NCBI RefSeq assembly: GCF_900109885.1
Contig: NZ_FOBS01000002.1
Span: forward strand, 1 to 64,000
DNA: 64,000 nucleotides
Direction of reading: 5' to 3'
Source: Syntrophus gentianae
GTDB lineage: Bacteria > Desulfobacterota > Syntrophia > Syntrophales > Syntrophaceae
Made by a program: the position numbers and the translations under genes. Numbering within the stretch: position 1 is the first letter of the stretch; each line of letters opens with the position of its first letter. Of the stretch, positions 35,520 to 43,439 are shown piece by piece. Below the pieces are notes generated by a model. The model had not been told where the DNA came from, made no database searches, and saw nothing but the letters and a program-made list of their open reading frames with translations.

Positions 35520-38136
35520 TATTCGAGAAAGTTTTTTGAAGTTTTTTGAGGGAAAGGGTCATACAAGGGTCAGCAGTTCATCCCTGATCCCCAAGGATGA
35601 TCCGACGCTCCTGTTTACCAATTCCGGAATGGTTCAATTCAAGAATGCCTTTCTGGGCCTTGAAGACCGCGGTTACACCCGTGCCACATCCTGTCAGAAG
35701 AGCGTCCGGGCAGGAGGAAAGCACAACGATCTGGAGAATGTCGGCTTCACCGCACGCCATCACACCTTCTTTGAGATGCTGGGCAATTTTTCCTTCGGCG
35801 ATTACTTCAAAAGGGAAGCCATCGCCTGGGCCTGGGAATATTTGACGGACGTCATGAAGCTTCCCAAGGAGCGCCTCTGGGCAACCGTTTACCAGGATGA
35901 TGACGAGGCTTACCGGATCTGGCACGATGAGATGCAAGTCCCGGCGGAGCGGATCGTCCGGCTCGGGGAAAAGAGTAACTTCTGGATGATGGGGGAAACC
36001 GGCCCCTGCGGACCCTGCTCGGAAATCATCTATGACCAGGGCGAAGGGACCGGCTGCGGCAGCCCGGACTGCCACATCGAATGCGGCTGCGACCGCTACC
36101 TGGAAGTATGGAACCTGGTCTTTACCCAGTTTGACCGGGATGAAGCGGGCAAGCTGACTCCGCTGCCCAAACCGAACATCGACACCGGCATGGGCCTGGA
36201 GCGCCTTGCCGCCGTCGTCCAGGGTGTGAAGAGCAACTATGACACAGACCTGTTCACGCCCCTTATCGCGGCCATCACTCAAGCGGCCAACAAGCCCTAT
36301 GGGAAGAACGAGGAAGATGACGTATCGATCCGCGTGATCGCCGATCACAGCCGGTCGGTTACCTTTCTCATCGGCGACGGCATCCTTCCCTCCAATGAAG
36401 GTCGGGGGTATGTCCTGAGACGAATCCTGCGGCGGGCCGCACGGCACGGGAAACTGCTGGGCCTGAATCGACCCTTTCTTCACGAGATGACCGAAGTTGT
36501 CATCGAGGAGATGAAAGACGCCTACCCGGATCTTCTCGATAAGAAATCCTACATCACCAAGGTCATCCTCAACGAGGAACAGCGCTTCATGGAAACCCTC
36601 GACGCCGGCCTCAAAATCCTCCAGGAAGAGGTTGCCCGGCTCAAGGAAGCCGGGAAGACGGTCATCCCGGGGGATATTGTCTTCCGGCTCTATGACACCT
36701 TCGGTTTTCCGACGGACCTCACCGCCGATATCGTACGCAAGGATGGCTTGACCCTTGATGAAGAGGGCTTTCAGCGCGCCATGGAGATTCAGCGGGAAAA
36801 GGCGCGGGAATCCTGGAAGGGCAGCGGCGAGGAGGCCGTTTCCGCCCTGTACCAGAGACTTCCGGGGCAAGGAGTCACAACACTCTTTGTGGGTTATGAA
36901 GGCGTTTGTGAAGCAAAATCTCAGGTAACGGCCCTGCTGCATAAAGACGTGCTCGTCGAGGAGCTTGGCGAAGGCGAGGACGGTGAACTGATCGTCGCCG
37001 AAACGCCTTTCTACGGAGAGATCGGCGGACAGGTCGGAGATACGGGAACGATCGAGGGAAAGGATTTTGTTTTCGAAGTCCAGGATACGCGGCGTCCCCT
37101 GGACAATCTTATCTCCCATATCGGGACGGTCCGGAAGGGACGGGTTCGGAAAGGAGATTCCGTCAGCCTGATCGTCACCGAGGATAAGCGCCGGGCCACG
37201 GAAGCCAATCATTCAGGCACCCATGTGCTGCAAGCCGCCCTGAAACGAGTCCTGGGAGATCACATCAAACAGTCCGGCTCACTGGTCAACGCAGAACGGC
37301 TGCGCTTCGACTTCTCCCATTTTTCCAAGATCGAGGATCACGAACTGGAACAGATCGAAAACCTGGCCAATGCCGTGATCCGGCGGAATGTGCCCGTTGT
37401 GACCCGGGTTCTCCCCATCGAGGAAGCGATGAAAACCGGGGCTACCGCTGTTTTTGACGAAAAATACGGCGACCGGGTACGGGTCGTTCAGATGGGGGAT
37501 TACAGTATGGAGCTCTGCGGCGGGACGCATATCCAGCGGACAGGAGATATCGGATTTCTGAAGATTCTTCATGAATCCGCCATTGCCGCCGGGGTGCGGC
37601 GTATTGAAGCCGTTACGGGCCGGGAAGCCGTCAATCATGCCCGCCAGGTGGAACATGAATTGAGAAAGGCTGCAAATCTCATCAAGGCCAATCCCTCCGA
37701 ACTGTCTGAACGGGTGGAAAAGCTGATCAAGAACCAGAGAGAACTGGAAAAAGAACTTGATACGTTGAAGAGTCGGCTCGCCGCAAAGGATTCGGCCGAT
37801 CTGCTCAGTCAGGCGAAGGAAATCAAAGGCATCAAGGTTCTCACCGCCGCCGTGAACGTGCCTGACGCCAAAACGCTTCGGGATTTCGGGGATAAGCTGA
37901 GGGATCGCCTTATGTCGGGCATCATCCTGATCGGCAGCAAGGCGGAGGGCAAAGCCATGCTGCTCTGTCTGGTGACGAAGGATCTCACCGACCGATATTC
38001 CGCCGGAAACATCATCCGGGAGATCGCCCCCGTCGTCGGCGGCAAGGGGGGCGGCCGTCCAGACATGGCCCAGGCCGGTGGTCCGAATCCGGATAATCTG
38101 GAACAGGCTTTGAAGCGTCTGGAGGAAATGATTTAG
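35500..38136 (+). CDS. alaS: Alanyl-tRNA synthetase
   Basis: This 878-aa class II synthetase charges tRNA-Ala. It has the catalytic core (TFFEMLGNFSFGDYFKREAI, WNLVFTQFDRD, RVIADHSRSVTFLIGDG), the editing domain zinc site (HSGTH and CGGTH motifs, near residues 570 and 670), and the C-Ala domain at the end (GGKGGGRPDMAQAGG). The length is standard. Start at 35500 begins inside recX with aaagagg upstream. The gene ends 62 bp before a hairpin that is the terminator of the convergent lipoprotein gene and may stop this transcript also. Confidence 0.97.
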   Translation: MIRAGRDIRESFLKFFEGKGHTRVSSSSLIPKDDPTLLFTNSGMVQFKNAFLGLEDRGYTRATSCQKSVRAGGKHNDLENVGFTARHHTFFEMLGNFSFGDYFKREAIAWAWEYLTDVMKLPKERLWATVYQDDDEAYRIWHDEMQVPAERIVRLGEKSNFWMMGETGPCGPCSEIIYDQGEGTGCGSPDCHIECGCDRYLEVWNLVFTQFDRDEAGKLTPLPKPNIDTGMGLERLAAVVQGVKSNYDTDLFTPLIAAITQAANKPYGKNEEDDVSIRVIADHSRSVTFLIGDGILPSNEGRGYVLRRILRRAARHGKLLGLNRPFLHEMTEVVIEEMKDAYPDLLDKKSYITKVILNEEQRFMETLDAGLKILQEEVARLKEAGKTVIPGDIVFRLYDTFGFPTDLTADIVRKDGLTLDEEGFQRAMEIQREKARESWKGSGEEAVSALYQRLPGQGVTTLFVGYEGVCEAKSQVTALLHKDVLVEELGEGEDGELIVAETPFYGEIGGQVGDTGTIEGKDFVFEVQDTRRPLDNLISHIGTVRKGRVRKGDSVSLIVTEDKRRATEANHSGTHVLQAALKRVLGDHIKQSGSLVNAERLRFDFSHFSKIEDHELEQIENLANAVIRRNVPVVTRVLPIEEAMKTGATAVFDEKYGDRVRVVQMGDYSMELCGGTHIQRTGDIGFLKILHESAIAAGVRRIEAVTGREAVNHARQVEHELRKAANLIKANPSELSERVEKLIKNQRELEKELDTLKSRLAAKDSADLLSQAKEIKGIKVLTAAVNVPDAKTLRDFGDKLRDRLMSGIILIGSKAEGKAMLLCLVTKDLTDRYSAGNIIREIAPVVGGKGGGRPDMAQAGGPNPDNLEQALKRLEEMI

Positions 38137-38198
38137 AGAGGGAAGCGGCGGGTTTCGCACTTTTCGAATCGATCCCAATTCCCTTTAAAGATAAAAAA

Positions 38199-38242
38199 AC
38201 GCCCCGAATGAGTCCGGTTAAGACCTGATCCATTCGGGGCGT
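38199..38242 (-). terminator. Rho-independent terminator (lipoprotein gene)
   Basis: Twelve perfect pairs acgccccgaatg/cattcggggcgt, followed on the minus strand by ttttttt. It lies 26 bp beyond the lipoprotein stop; the stem may also slow alaS transcription from the other side. Confidence 0.88.
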
Positions 38243-38267
38243 CGGCTTATTCAATAGTCATTCTATT

Positions 38268-38609
38268 TTATTTTTTGGCCTTTTCCTCCACTTTCGCTGC
38301 GGGGTCCTTCACGGCTGCCGTCGTGCTTTCAACACCCTTCTTTACGGCCTCCTTTGCCTTTTCAGCGCCTTCGCCGACTTTCTGTCCGGCCTTTTCCACG
38401 GCTTCTTTTGTTGCTTCAGCCCCTTCACCAACTTTCTTTCCGGCTTCCCCTACGGCACCCTTTGCTGCTTCAACGGCTTTGTCAGCCTCCTTGCCCGCCT
38501 TTTCCATGGCGCCTTCCTGCTTCTGACAGCCGGAGATGCCGACAACAAATACAAGAACAACCATTACAGAAAAAATACCCTTTAGCAATGCTACCATCGT
38601 TTTCTTCAT
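38268..38609 (-). CDS. Repeat-rich lipoprotein with LEA/apolipoprotein-like helices
   Basis: This 113-aa precursor has a lipoprotein signal (VVGISGC lipobox; mature Cys near residue 28). The mature part is built almost only of Lys, Glu, Ala, Gly and Val in an amphipathic repeat of the type EKAGQKVGEGAEKAKEAVKK. Two such units of ~20 residues are nearly identical (GKKVGEGAEATKEAVEKA and GQKVGEGAEKAKEAVKKG). Such sequences resemble LEA-type or YtxH-type stress proteins that coat membranes. Strong aaggagg site, own terminator and flanks. Function is unknown; desiccation or envelope protection is a guess. Confidence 0.78.
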   Translation of the reverse strand: MKKTMVALLKGIFSVMVVLVFVVGISGCQKQEGAMEKAGKEADKAVEAAKGAVGEAGKKVGEGAEATKEAVEKAGQKVGEGAEKAKEAVKKGVESTTAAVKDPAAKVEEKAKK

Positions 38610-38797
38610 GCTGACCCTCCTTTTATTTGTTGAATAATTGGTGCGTCAGGGTACAACAGTTTGGCATAGAAAATCAAGCAATAAAGACCTGTATGTCATT
38701 CCGGTGCCTTATTAAGGGGCTAGTTTTCTTTCTTTTTTGTATGAACGGTCGGTCAGGATTTGCCCATTGCACCGATGTTTTCTTTATCGCCGCCCTT

Positions 38798-40048
38798 TCA
38801 TTTCCCGGATAATGCCCGTTTTATCGTTGTTTGCAGATACCTTATCTCTTCATCGGGCAAGCCTGCACCGAAGGTGAGTAGTCCTTCCCTGTGCTTGACG
38901 ATCACCCCCTGGGATTTGTTCAGCCGATTCAGTGCTTTCAGCCAGCGGGGAGGAACAGGTGGTTGCGTCCCGAACTGGGACCGGCGTATACGTTCGTTGC
39001 CAAAGATCATGGCGTTTTCAGCCCGGCTGGAGGCGGTGCTGTAATCCAGATCGACGATCTCCCCTGCCGGGAACGTTGCCGTGGATTTTTTCCACGCCCC
39101 CTGCTCCGTTAAACGCAGTTCCTGCGTCGTGGCCATTATTTCCGTATAGCCGCGGGCAGCATTCAGGATTTTCGAGATTAGACCGAAGAAGGGGATCAAT
39201 CCGAAGAGGATCACGGCAAACCCCAGGAAAAAAATCTGCACCGACACGGGCGTAAAGGTACGGTCGAAGAACTCCAGAAAGCCCGGGCCGAAATACAGCA
39301 GCCCTCCCACTGAAATCGCAATGGGTAGAAAGAGGGTCCATTTGAACCCTTCCCTGGGAATTCGAATGAGCACGCCGCCGGGAACCATCTCAACCCGGCT
39401 GAGCAGATGAACCGGACGTGTCGCATCCTCCGAACCGGACTTATGCTTCTGCAGCCTCTCCGTCAGGGACTGCTGAAGCTCCTCACTCTTCAGGATCGTC
39501 CTGTGGTCGCTCGTCGCCTCTTCCAGCGGCACCCGGAGCAACTCGGCCAGATGCACGGCCAGTTGACGGGACTCGCCATAGCTGGTGCTGTTCTTGAGCT
39601 GAAAATCGGGACAGGCATCCCCTCCCTTGAGGACGAGGGGATAGGTGTCGGGGGAATCGGAATCGCCGGATGAAAAACCCAGCTCGACGCTCCGGTAGGA
39701 TTTCAGGCGGAATTCTTCGTTCTTTATCGGCAGAAGCAGCCACCAACGGCGCGTCATGGTCCCTTTGGCGGCATCGAGCGTAATCCGGGTTCGCGCGAAG
39801 ACGAGACTGCCACCTACGGCGGCAAAGATCAGCCCCATGGCCATCAATAACGGCCGACTCCACCAGTTCATGGATTGGGCGTTTTCCAGGGGGACCAGGC
39901 CGAGACCCGTAAGCATCAAAAAGATCCCCGCCGCAAGAAAAGGCAAACCGAAAAAGGTCAGACATCCGCCTCCTTCGCGGATCTCCAAACAGTCGCCTGA
40001 AATCCGCTCGAAGGACATTCCGCTGGTTTTCCTTAATGATACACGCAT
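38798..40048 (-). CDS. Unrecognised membrane protein, 416 aa
   Basis: This is a protein of four hydrophobic helices in two pairs: LTFFGLPFLAAGIFLMLTG and PLLMAMGLIFAAVGGSL near the N-terminus, then TLFLPIAISVGGLLYFG and IFFLGFAVILFGLIPFFG around residues 240-300. The soluble segments have short beta strands (MTRRWWLLLPIKNEEFRL is typical of PH-like membrane-associated domains), and the C-terminal 110 residues look like another such domain. I do not recognise the family with certainty. The start codon at 40048 has only a weak purine run upstream. It is 36 bp downstream of the patatin gene on the same strand, so co-transcription is likely. Confidence 0.72.
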   Translation of the reverse strand: MRVSLRKTSGMSFERISGDCLEIREGGGCLTFFGLPFLAAGIFLMLTGLGLVPLENAQSMNWWSRPLLMAMGLIFAAVGGSLVFARTRITLDAAKGTMTRRWWLLLPIKNEEFRLKSYRSVELGFSSGDSDSPDTYPLVLKGGDACPDFQLKNSTSYGESRQLAVHLAELLRVPLEEATSDHRTILKSEELQQSLTERLQKHKSGSEDATRPVHLLSRVEMVPGGVLIRIPREGFKWTLFLPIAISVGGLLYFGPGFLEFFDRTFTPVSVQIFFLGFAVILFGLIPFFGLISKILNAARGYTEIMATTQELRLTEQGAWKKSTATFPAGEIVDLDYSTASSRAENAMIFGNERIRRSQFGTQPPVPPRWLKALNRLNKSQGVIVKHREGLLTFGAGLPDEEIRYLQTTIKRALSGK

Positions 40049-40084
40049 CTTTTTTCTCGCCTGCCCAGCAGCGGAAGACCTGCA

Positions 40085-40936
40085 TTATGACCGATCCGCT
40101 TGATGCTCCTGTCCGGCAATCACCGCTTTCAACCTTTTTCTCAACAAGTCGATGGCCGGCGCCGCCTGCAGGAAAACATCCTCGGCTTTGCCGAAATCAA
40201 GCATCCGTATATCCTGGATCTCCGGTTGGACATAAATATCGGGCTTCCGGCGTTTCATCTTTTCAGTGATGGCTGAAGCCTGCATGATACTGAAAGCCCG
40301 GAGAATCGACTCAAGGGCGCCGGGAATTTCATTTTTGCCGTGATTGCACACCTTGCCCACATCTACGGCGATGGTGAAATCGGCCCGCTCCAAAACGTGG
40401 TCGTAAGGCACCAGGTTCACAACGCCGCCATCGACGAGGACTCTACCCCCAATGGACGCCGGGGCAAACACCCCCGGCACAGCCATGCTGGCCTGTAGAG
40501 CAGGGAGGAGATCGTCTCTTTCAATCACGAGTTCCTCCGCAGTCCAGAAGTCCGCAGCAATGACTAAAAGAGGAATCTCCAATTCCTCGAAGGTTCTTTT
40601 CGTGATTTCGCTGAAGAGGTACTCCAGAAATCCCTGCGTTTTGATAAACCCACCGCGTGGAAAGTCCGCAGAAAACGCCGTAACCCATTTCAAGAGATGC
40701 TCTTTCTTCGCAAGGATGTCCCGCCAGGTATCATCTTTCAGGATGAGGTGCCTGCTGATGCGCTCTCTGATCTCCTTTCCGGACATCCCCGAGGCATAGA
40801 GCGCGCCGATGACCGCCCCCATACTGGTCCCTGCAATAATGCTCGGTTTAATGCCGAACTCGTCAAGCGTCTCCAGGATGGGAATATGCGCCAAAGCTCG
40901 AACGCCACCGCCTCCCAATGCCAAACCGATTTTCAT
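40085..40936 (-). CDS. Patatin-like phospholipase (RssA-type)
   Basis: This 283-aa predicted lipid acyl hydrolase has the Ser-Asp catalytic dyad: glycine-rich oxyanion loop LALGGGGVRALAHI, nucleophile Ser38 in GTSMG, and Asp169 in VLVDGGVVNLVP. No signal peptide is present, so it is probably cytoplasmic or peripheral on the inner membrane. gggaga lies just before the ATG. Its upstream region begins at the end of the last attC-like site of the integron (40959), so it is either the flanking chromosomal gene or the outermost cassette. Its base use looks like the chromosome and no attC follows it, so flank is preferred. Confidence 0.88.
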   Translation of the reverse strand: MKIGLALGGGGVRALAHIPILETLDEFGIKPSIIAGTSMGAVIGALYASGMSGKEIRERISRHLILKDDTWRDILAKKEHLLKWVTAFSADFPRGGFIKTQGFLEYLFSEITKRTFEELEIPLLVIAADFWTAEELVIERDDLLPALQASMAVPGVFAPASIGGRVLVDGGVVNLVPYDHVLERADFTIAVDVGKVCNHGKNEIPGALESILRAFSIMQASAITEKMKRRKPDIYVQPEIQDIRMLDFGKAEDVFLQAAPAIDLLRKRLKAVIAGQEHQADRS

Positions 40937-40958
40937 GGTCTCCCTTTTTCAGTATATA

Positions 40959-41020
40959 GTCGAACAACGAGTTTCACCGAGACGGATGTAGCCCTGATTC
41001 GGTAAAGCAGCTGGTTATGC
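40959..41020 (-). repeat. attC site 5 (after methyltransferase / 51-aa ORF)
   Basis: On the minus strand it opens GCATAAC and closes GTTCGAC. The inner arms TTTACCGA and TCGGTGAAA pair with one unpaired G, the expected extrahelical base. The stop codon of the 51-aa ORF lies inside the GCATAAC box. Confidence 0.8.
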
Positions 41021-41170
41021 TACTTTCTGCAATTTATTTACAAGTTCTTTGCCCGATATCGGTGCTGGAAGTTGTTTGTTGTCCTCTTTATAGAGCAGTA
41101 TCGTTTCCTCTATAATTTCGAATAGTTCATTAAATACTTCGCGCGCAGCGGAATTTCCGTCCGAGTGCAT
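41015..41170 (-). CDS. Small cassette-borne hypothetical protein, 51 aa
   Basis: This 51-aa ORF starts MHSDGNSAAREVFNELF and predicts one or two helices. Its stop codon (TAA) lies inside the attC box GCATAAC, a typical arrangement for cassette genes, and it begins 20 bp after the methyltransferase stop. The ribosome-binding site is poor (agga 13 nt upstream). It could be a truncated gene. No family is recognised. Confidence 0.45.
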   Translation of the reverse strand: MHSDGNSAAREVFNELFEIIEETILLYKEDNKQLPAPISGKELVNKLQKVA

Positions 41171-41189
41171 GGCATTGTGCTGTTCCTGC

Positions 41190-42029
41190 CTATGCTTTAT
41201 TGACAATGACTGCAAATTCCCCTGATTTTGGATTATATGGGGTTCCCGCAACGTCGGAATAGATTCCCTTAACGTAGAGACCGGCATCAACAAACTCCCT
41301 CTCAAGATCCCCAGGCGCAAAATACTGCAGCCAGTTGTACACCTGTCTGGTGCGCTCAGACTCAACAATTGTGTACTTGTCCAGCATTACCTTCTCTTTA
41401 TCGTATTTGAAGGTATTCAAAAAGCCATAATACTTGTTTGGCGACCAGAATCCGTTGAGTTGGTTCACCTCATATGTCGCAGCCTCTTCCCTCTGTTCAA
41501 ATGCGGATATAGAATACACATCAAGAAGGACCGAACCGCTAGGTTTTAGTATCTTATGGTATTTGCTAAGAATCTCTTTCCTCTGTGTTGGGCTGAGGGC
41601 GCAGAAATCGCACATTATCATCAGCACAAGGTCGAACTCGTCTTCTGTATCGAATTCAAGGTAATTCTGATTCACATAGTTGATTTTCAACTGCTCGCGG
41701 GCTGCAAATTCCTTTGCATACTCGATGGACCTCTTCGAGAAATCGATGCCAGTCACATTCGCTCCGCGTTTCGCCAAGCGTGCTGCATACAATCCAGGAC
41801 CACAACCAAAATCAGCTATCGTGGTTTCCCTACCGATGTTGAACTCAGATGCGATCCATTCCACGGATCGATTGATAAATTCTGCGTTCCGCGAAGAAAC
41901 GTCGATGGCCTCGTTAAGGTGGAACGAGAGCATCTGCTTTGACGTATGTACATCAGTCCAGAGAGCGCTTGCCGTGTAAAATTGGAACGGTTCCGGCCGT
42001 TCGTTAATTTTTTCCAACGCTTCAAACAT
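41190..42029 (-). CDS. SAM-dependent class I methyltransferase (cassette gene)
   Basis: This 279-aa methyltransferase has motif I as IADFGCGPGLYAARLAKRG, the acidic residue in VTGIDFSK, and LILLKPSGSVLLDVYS-type motif around residues 155-170 (KILKPSGSVLLDV). The substrate is unknown. The start at 42029 has aggagagagg just before the ATG. It is AT-richer than the flanking chromosome and sits in the cassette array between attC sites 4 and 5. Confidence 0.85.
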   Translation of the reverse strand: MFEALEKINERPEPFQFYTASALWTDVHTSKQMLSFHLNEAIDVSSRNAEFINRSVEWIASEFNIGRETTIADFGCGPGLYAARLAKRGANVTGIDFSKRSIEYAKEFAAREQLKINYVNQNYLEFDTEDEFDLVLMIMCDFCALSPTQRKEILSKYHKILKPSGSVLLDVYSISAFEQREEAATYEVNQLNGFWSPNKYYGFLNTFKYDKEKVMLDKYTIVESERTRQVYNWLQYFAPGDLEREFVDAGLYVKGIYSDVAGTPYNPKSGEFAVIVNKA

Positions 42030-42055
42030 CCTCTCTCCTGTACGCAGAACGTCCG

Positions 42056-42109
42056 ATATAACCCGGAGTGGCCCGATAGGGACACGATCGGGTTATGGCG
42101 TGGTTATAA
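42056..42109 (-). repeat. attC-like site 4 (no gene between it and site 3)
   Basis: Minus-strand box TTATAAC at one end and GTTATAT at the other; arms ATAACCCG/CGGGTTAT pair. The core shares gatcgtgtccct and cgggccactcc with attC site 1. It abuts site 3, so a geneless cassette or a duplicated site is possible. Confidence 0.6.
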
Positions 42110-42156
42110 CGCGCCCTTACAGTTCGTCCCTGCAGCCTCAAGGCATGCTGCTTAGA
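42104..42156 (-). repeat. attC-like site 3 (after GNAT 1 of the array), degenerate
   Basis: It lies directly behind the stop of the 42162 gene. It ends in GTTATAA and starts near atctaagc, close to but not matching the expected box. Short gcctt/aagggc arms can pair with one extra G. Confidence 0.45.
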
Positions 42157-42161
42157 TTCCC

Positions 42162-42755
42162 TCACCTTTTCGCCAATCTTTCTTCCCACTCCTGACGGAG
42201 CATTCCAAAATGGATACCGTCCAGCCATTGGCCCTGCCATTGAATAAGATGACGTTCCATCCCTTCCCGCACAAAACCCGTTTTCTCGGCAACCCGTATC
42301 ATTCTATGGTTGAGCGACCACGTATCGAGAGCAATCTTGTGAGCCGTTGAATTTGCAAACAGGTAGTCGACCCAAAGCCGCAGGGCCTCCGTTCCAAGGC
42401 CCATACCTAAATAACCGTCTTCACAAATATCAATCCCAGCCCACAAAACATCAGGGTACCGCTCACGGCCGTAGCGGGTGACGTATCCGACAGGGTAATC
42501 CTGGTGTATGATAGTTGCTCCTTTGTGGGGAACCCAGGGCTCTTCACTGAAACGTTTCATGAATTTAACCACAATCTGATCTTCATGTTCTTTGGTGAGG
42601 GGAGTCCAAATCTGTTCCCAGGGAGCATCATATTCTCTCCATTCGCCATGGGTCGCCCAATAAAGATGCTTGGCTGCATCAGAGGCGATGCTGTCGCACA
42701 GTAGAATTCTCTGACCTGCAGCAATTGGATGTCGGTTCATGTGATGGTAGTTCAT
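42162..42755 (-). CDS. GNAT acetyltransferase, RimJ/RimL-like (cassette gene)
   Basis: This 197-aa protein has the acetyl-CoA binding pyrophosphate loop in YLGMGLGTEALRLWVDYLF and the second half of the GNAT fold in SLNHRMIRVAEKTGFVREGMERH. The family acetylates amines on proteins, antibiotics or small molecules; the target is unknown. It begins a few bases after attC-like site 2. The start ATG at 42755 has a weak gggaac site. It is AT-richer than flanking chromosome genes. Confidence 0.87.
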   Translation of the reverse strand: MNYHHMNRHPIAAGQRILLCDSIASDAAKHLYWATHGEWREYDAPWEQIWTPLTKEHEDQIVVKFMKRFSEEPWVPHKGATIIHQDYPVGYVTRYGRERYPDVLWAGIDICEDGYLGMGLGTEALRLWVDYLFANSTAHKIALDTWSLNHRMIRVAEKTGFVREGMERHLIQWQGQWLDGIHFGMLRQEWEERLAKR

Positions 42756-42768
42756 CTTTGTTCCCGTG

Positions 42769-42808
42769 TCCTAACTCAGGGCCACTCCGGGTTAGCGCCT
42801 TGTTATCA
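42769..42808 (-). repeat. attC-like site 2, short
   Basis: Opens TGATAAC on the minus strand (its first three bases are the stop codon of the GNAT at 42806), the exact complement of the box that starts that cassette. The other end is gttagga. At 40 bp it is below the usual attC size, and its core motif is reversed relative to sites 1 and 4, so it may be truncated or inverted. Confidence 0.55.
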
Positions 42809-43348
42809 GCTCCTGAGTATTTCAAAAACATAGCTACCAGACCGATCTTGACAAACATATCGGAAGCCCGATTTCATAAGCACCTTGACTGATGCCAGGT
42901 TGTCAGAAGTTGTACGGGCAACAACCTTGTGTACTCGGAGATCGCTAAAGGCATTCGAGACAAGCGCTTTGGTCATTTCAGTTGCATACCCATGATCTCG
43001 CACTGAAGGCATTATAGAAAAGCCAATCTCTACCTCGCCTCCTTCGTTCGGGGGGCCGAAATACCCGCCGGCTCCCACCAATATTGAGGGCTGATTCTCT
43101 TCTTCTCGCCGTACCGCATACCAAACATACCACCCAACAACCGACATACCACCTTCTTTGAGGCAACAGCCGAAAAACTCCTGTGCATCCCGGTCATATT
43201 CCCCTGGTGGCCATCCGGGTTCAACCTGTGTTTCCAGTAACCGTACCAGATGTTCAGAGGATTCCATTTCGGCAAAAATATGGTCGAGTGTCGCCGCTGT
43301 CAACTCAAGTCGATTTGTCCGTAACCTGCCATTTTTCGCTTCTCCCAC
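42806..43348 (-). CDS. GNAT acetyltransferase (cassette gene)
   Basis: This 180-aa acetyltransferase resembles the RimJ-like GNAT group: EVEIGFSIMPSVRDHGYATEM carries the acetyl-CoA loop, and HKVVARTTSDNLASVKVLMKSGF completes the fold. The chosen start is the GTG at 43348, 9 nt behind aagga and just inside the cassette; an ATG at 43387 lies within attC site 1 and would add 13 residues. The stop codon lies in the first box of attC-like site 2. The target substrate is not known. Confidence 0.85.
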   Translation of the reverse strand: MGEAKNGRLRTNRLELTAATLDHIFAEMESSEHLVRLLETQVEPGWPPGEYDRDAQEFFGCCLKEGGMSVVGWYVWYAVRREEENQPSILVGAGGYFGPPNEGGEVEIGFSIMPSVRDHGYATEMTKALVSNAFSDLRVHKVVARTTSDNLASVKVLMKSGFRYVCQDRSGSYVFEILRS

Positions 43349-43371
43349 TTTGCATTGTCCTTTTGTCTGGC

Positions 43372-43438
43372 TGATAACGCTCGGCATAAGCGGGAGTGGC
43401 CCGCCAGGGACACGATCTGCTTCATACCGTTGTTCGGC
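43372..43438 (-). repeat. attC site 1 (after the first cassette gene)
   Basis: A 67-bp imperfect palindrome, opening GCCGAAC and closing GTTATCA on the minus strand. The stem arms CGGTATGAAGC and GCTTATGCCG pair with one unpaired G, the attC hallmark. The stop of the 43440 gene is one base before it. Confidence 0.85.
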
Positions 43439-43439
43439 T

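Noticed and set aside
35578-37212. A 544-codon antisense frame inside alaS
   Set aside because: Same reason: shadow of a conserved gene, no motifs.
40085-40936. The patatin gene as a further integron cassette
   Set aside because: No attC follows its stop, and its base use and operon-like spacing to the next gene fit the chromosome.
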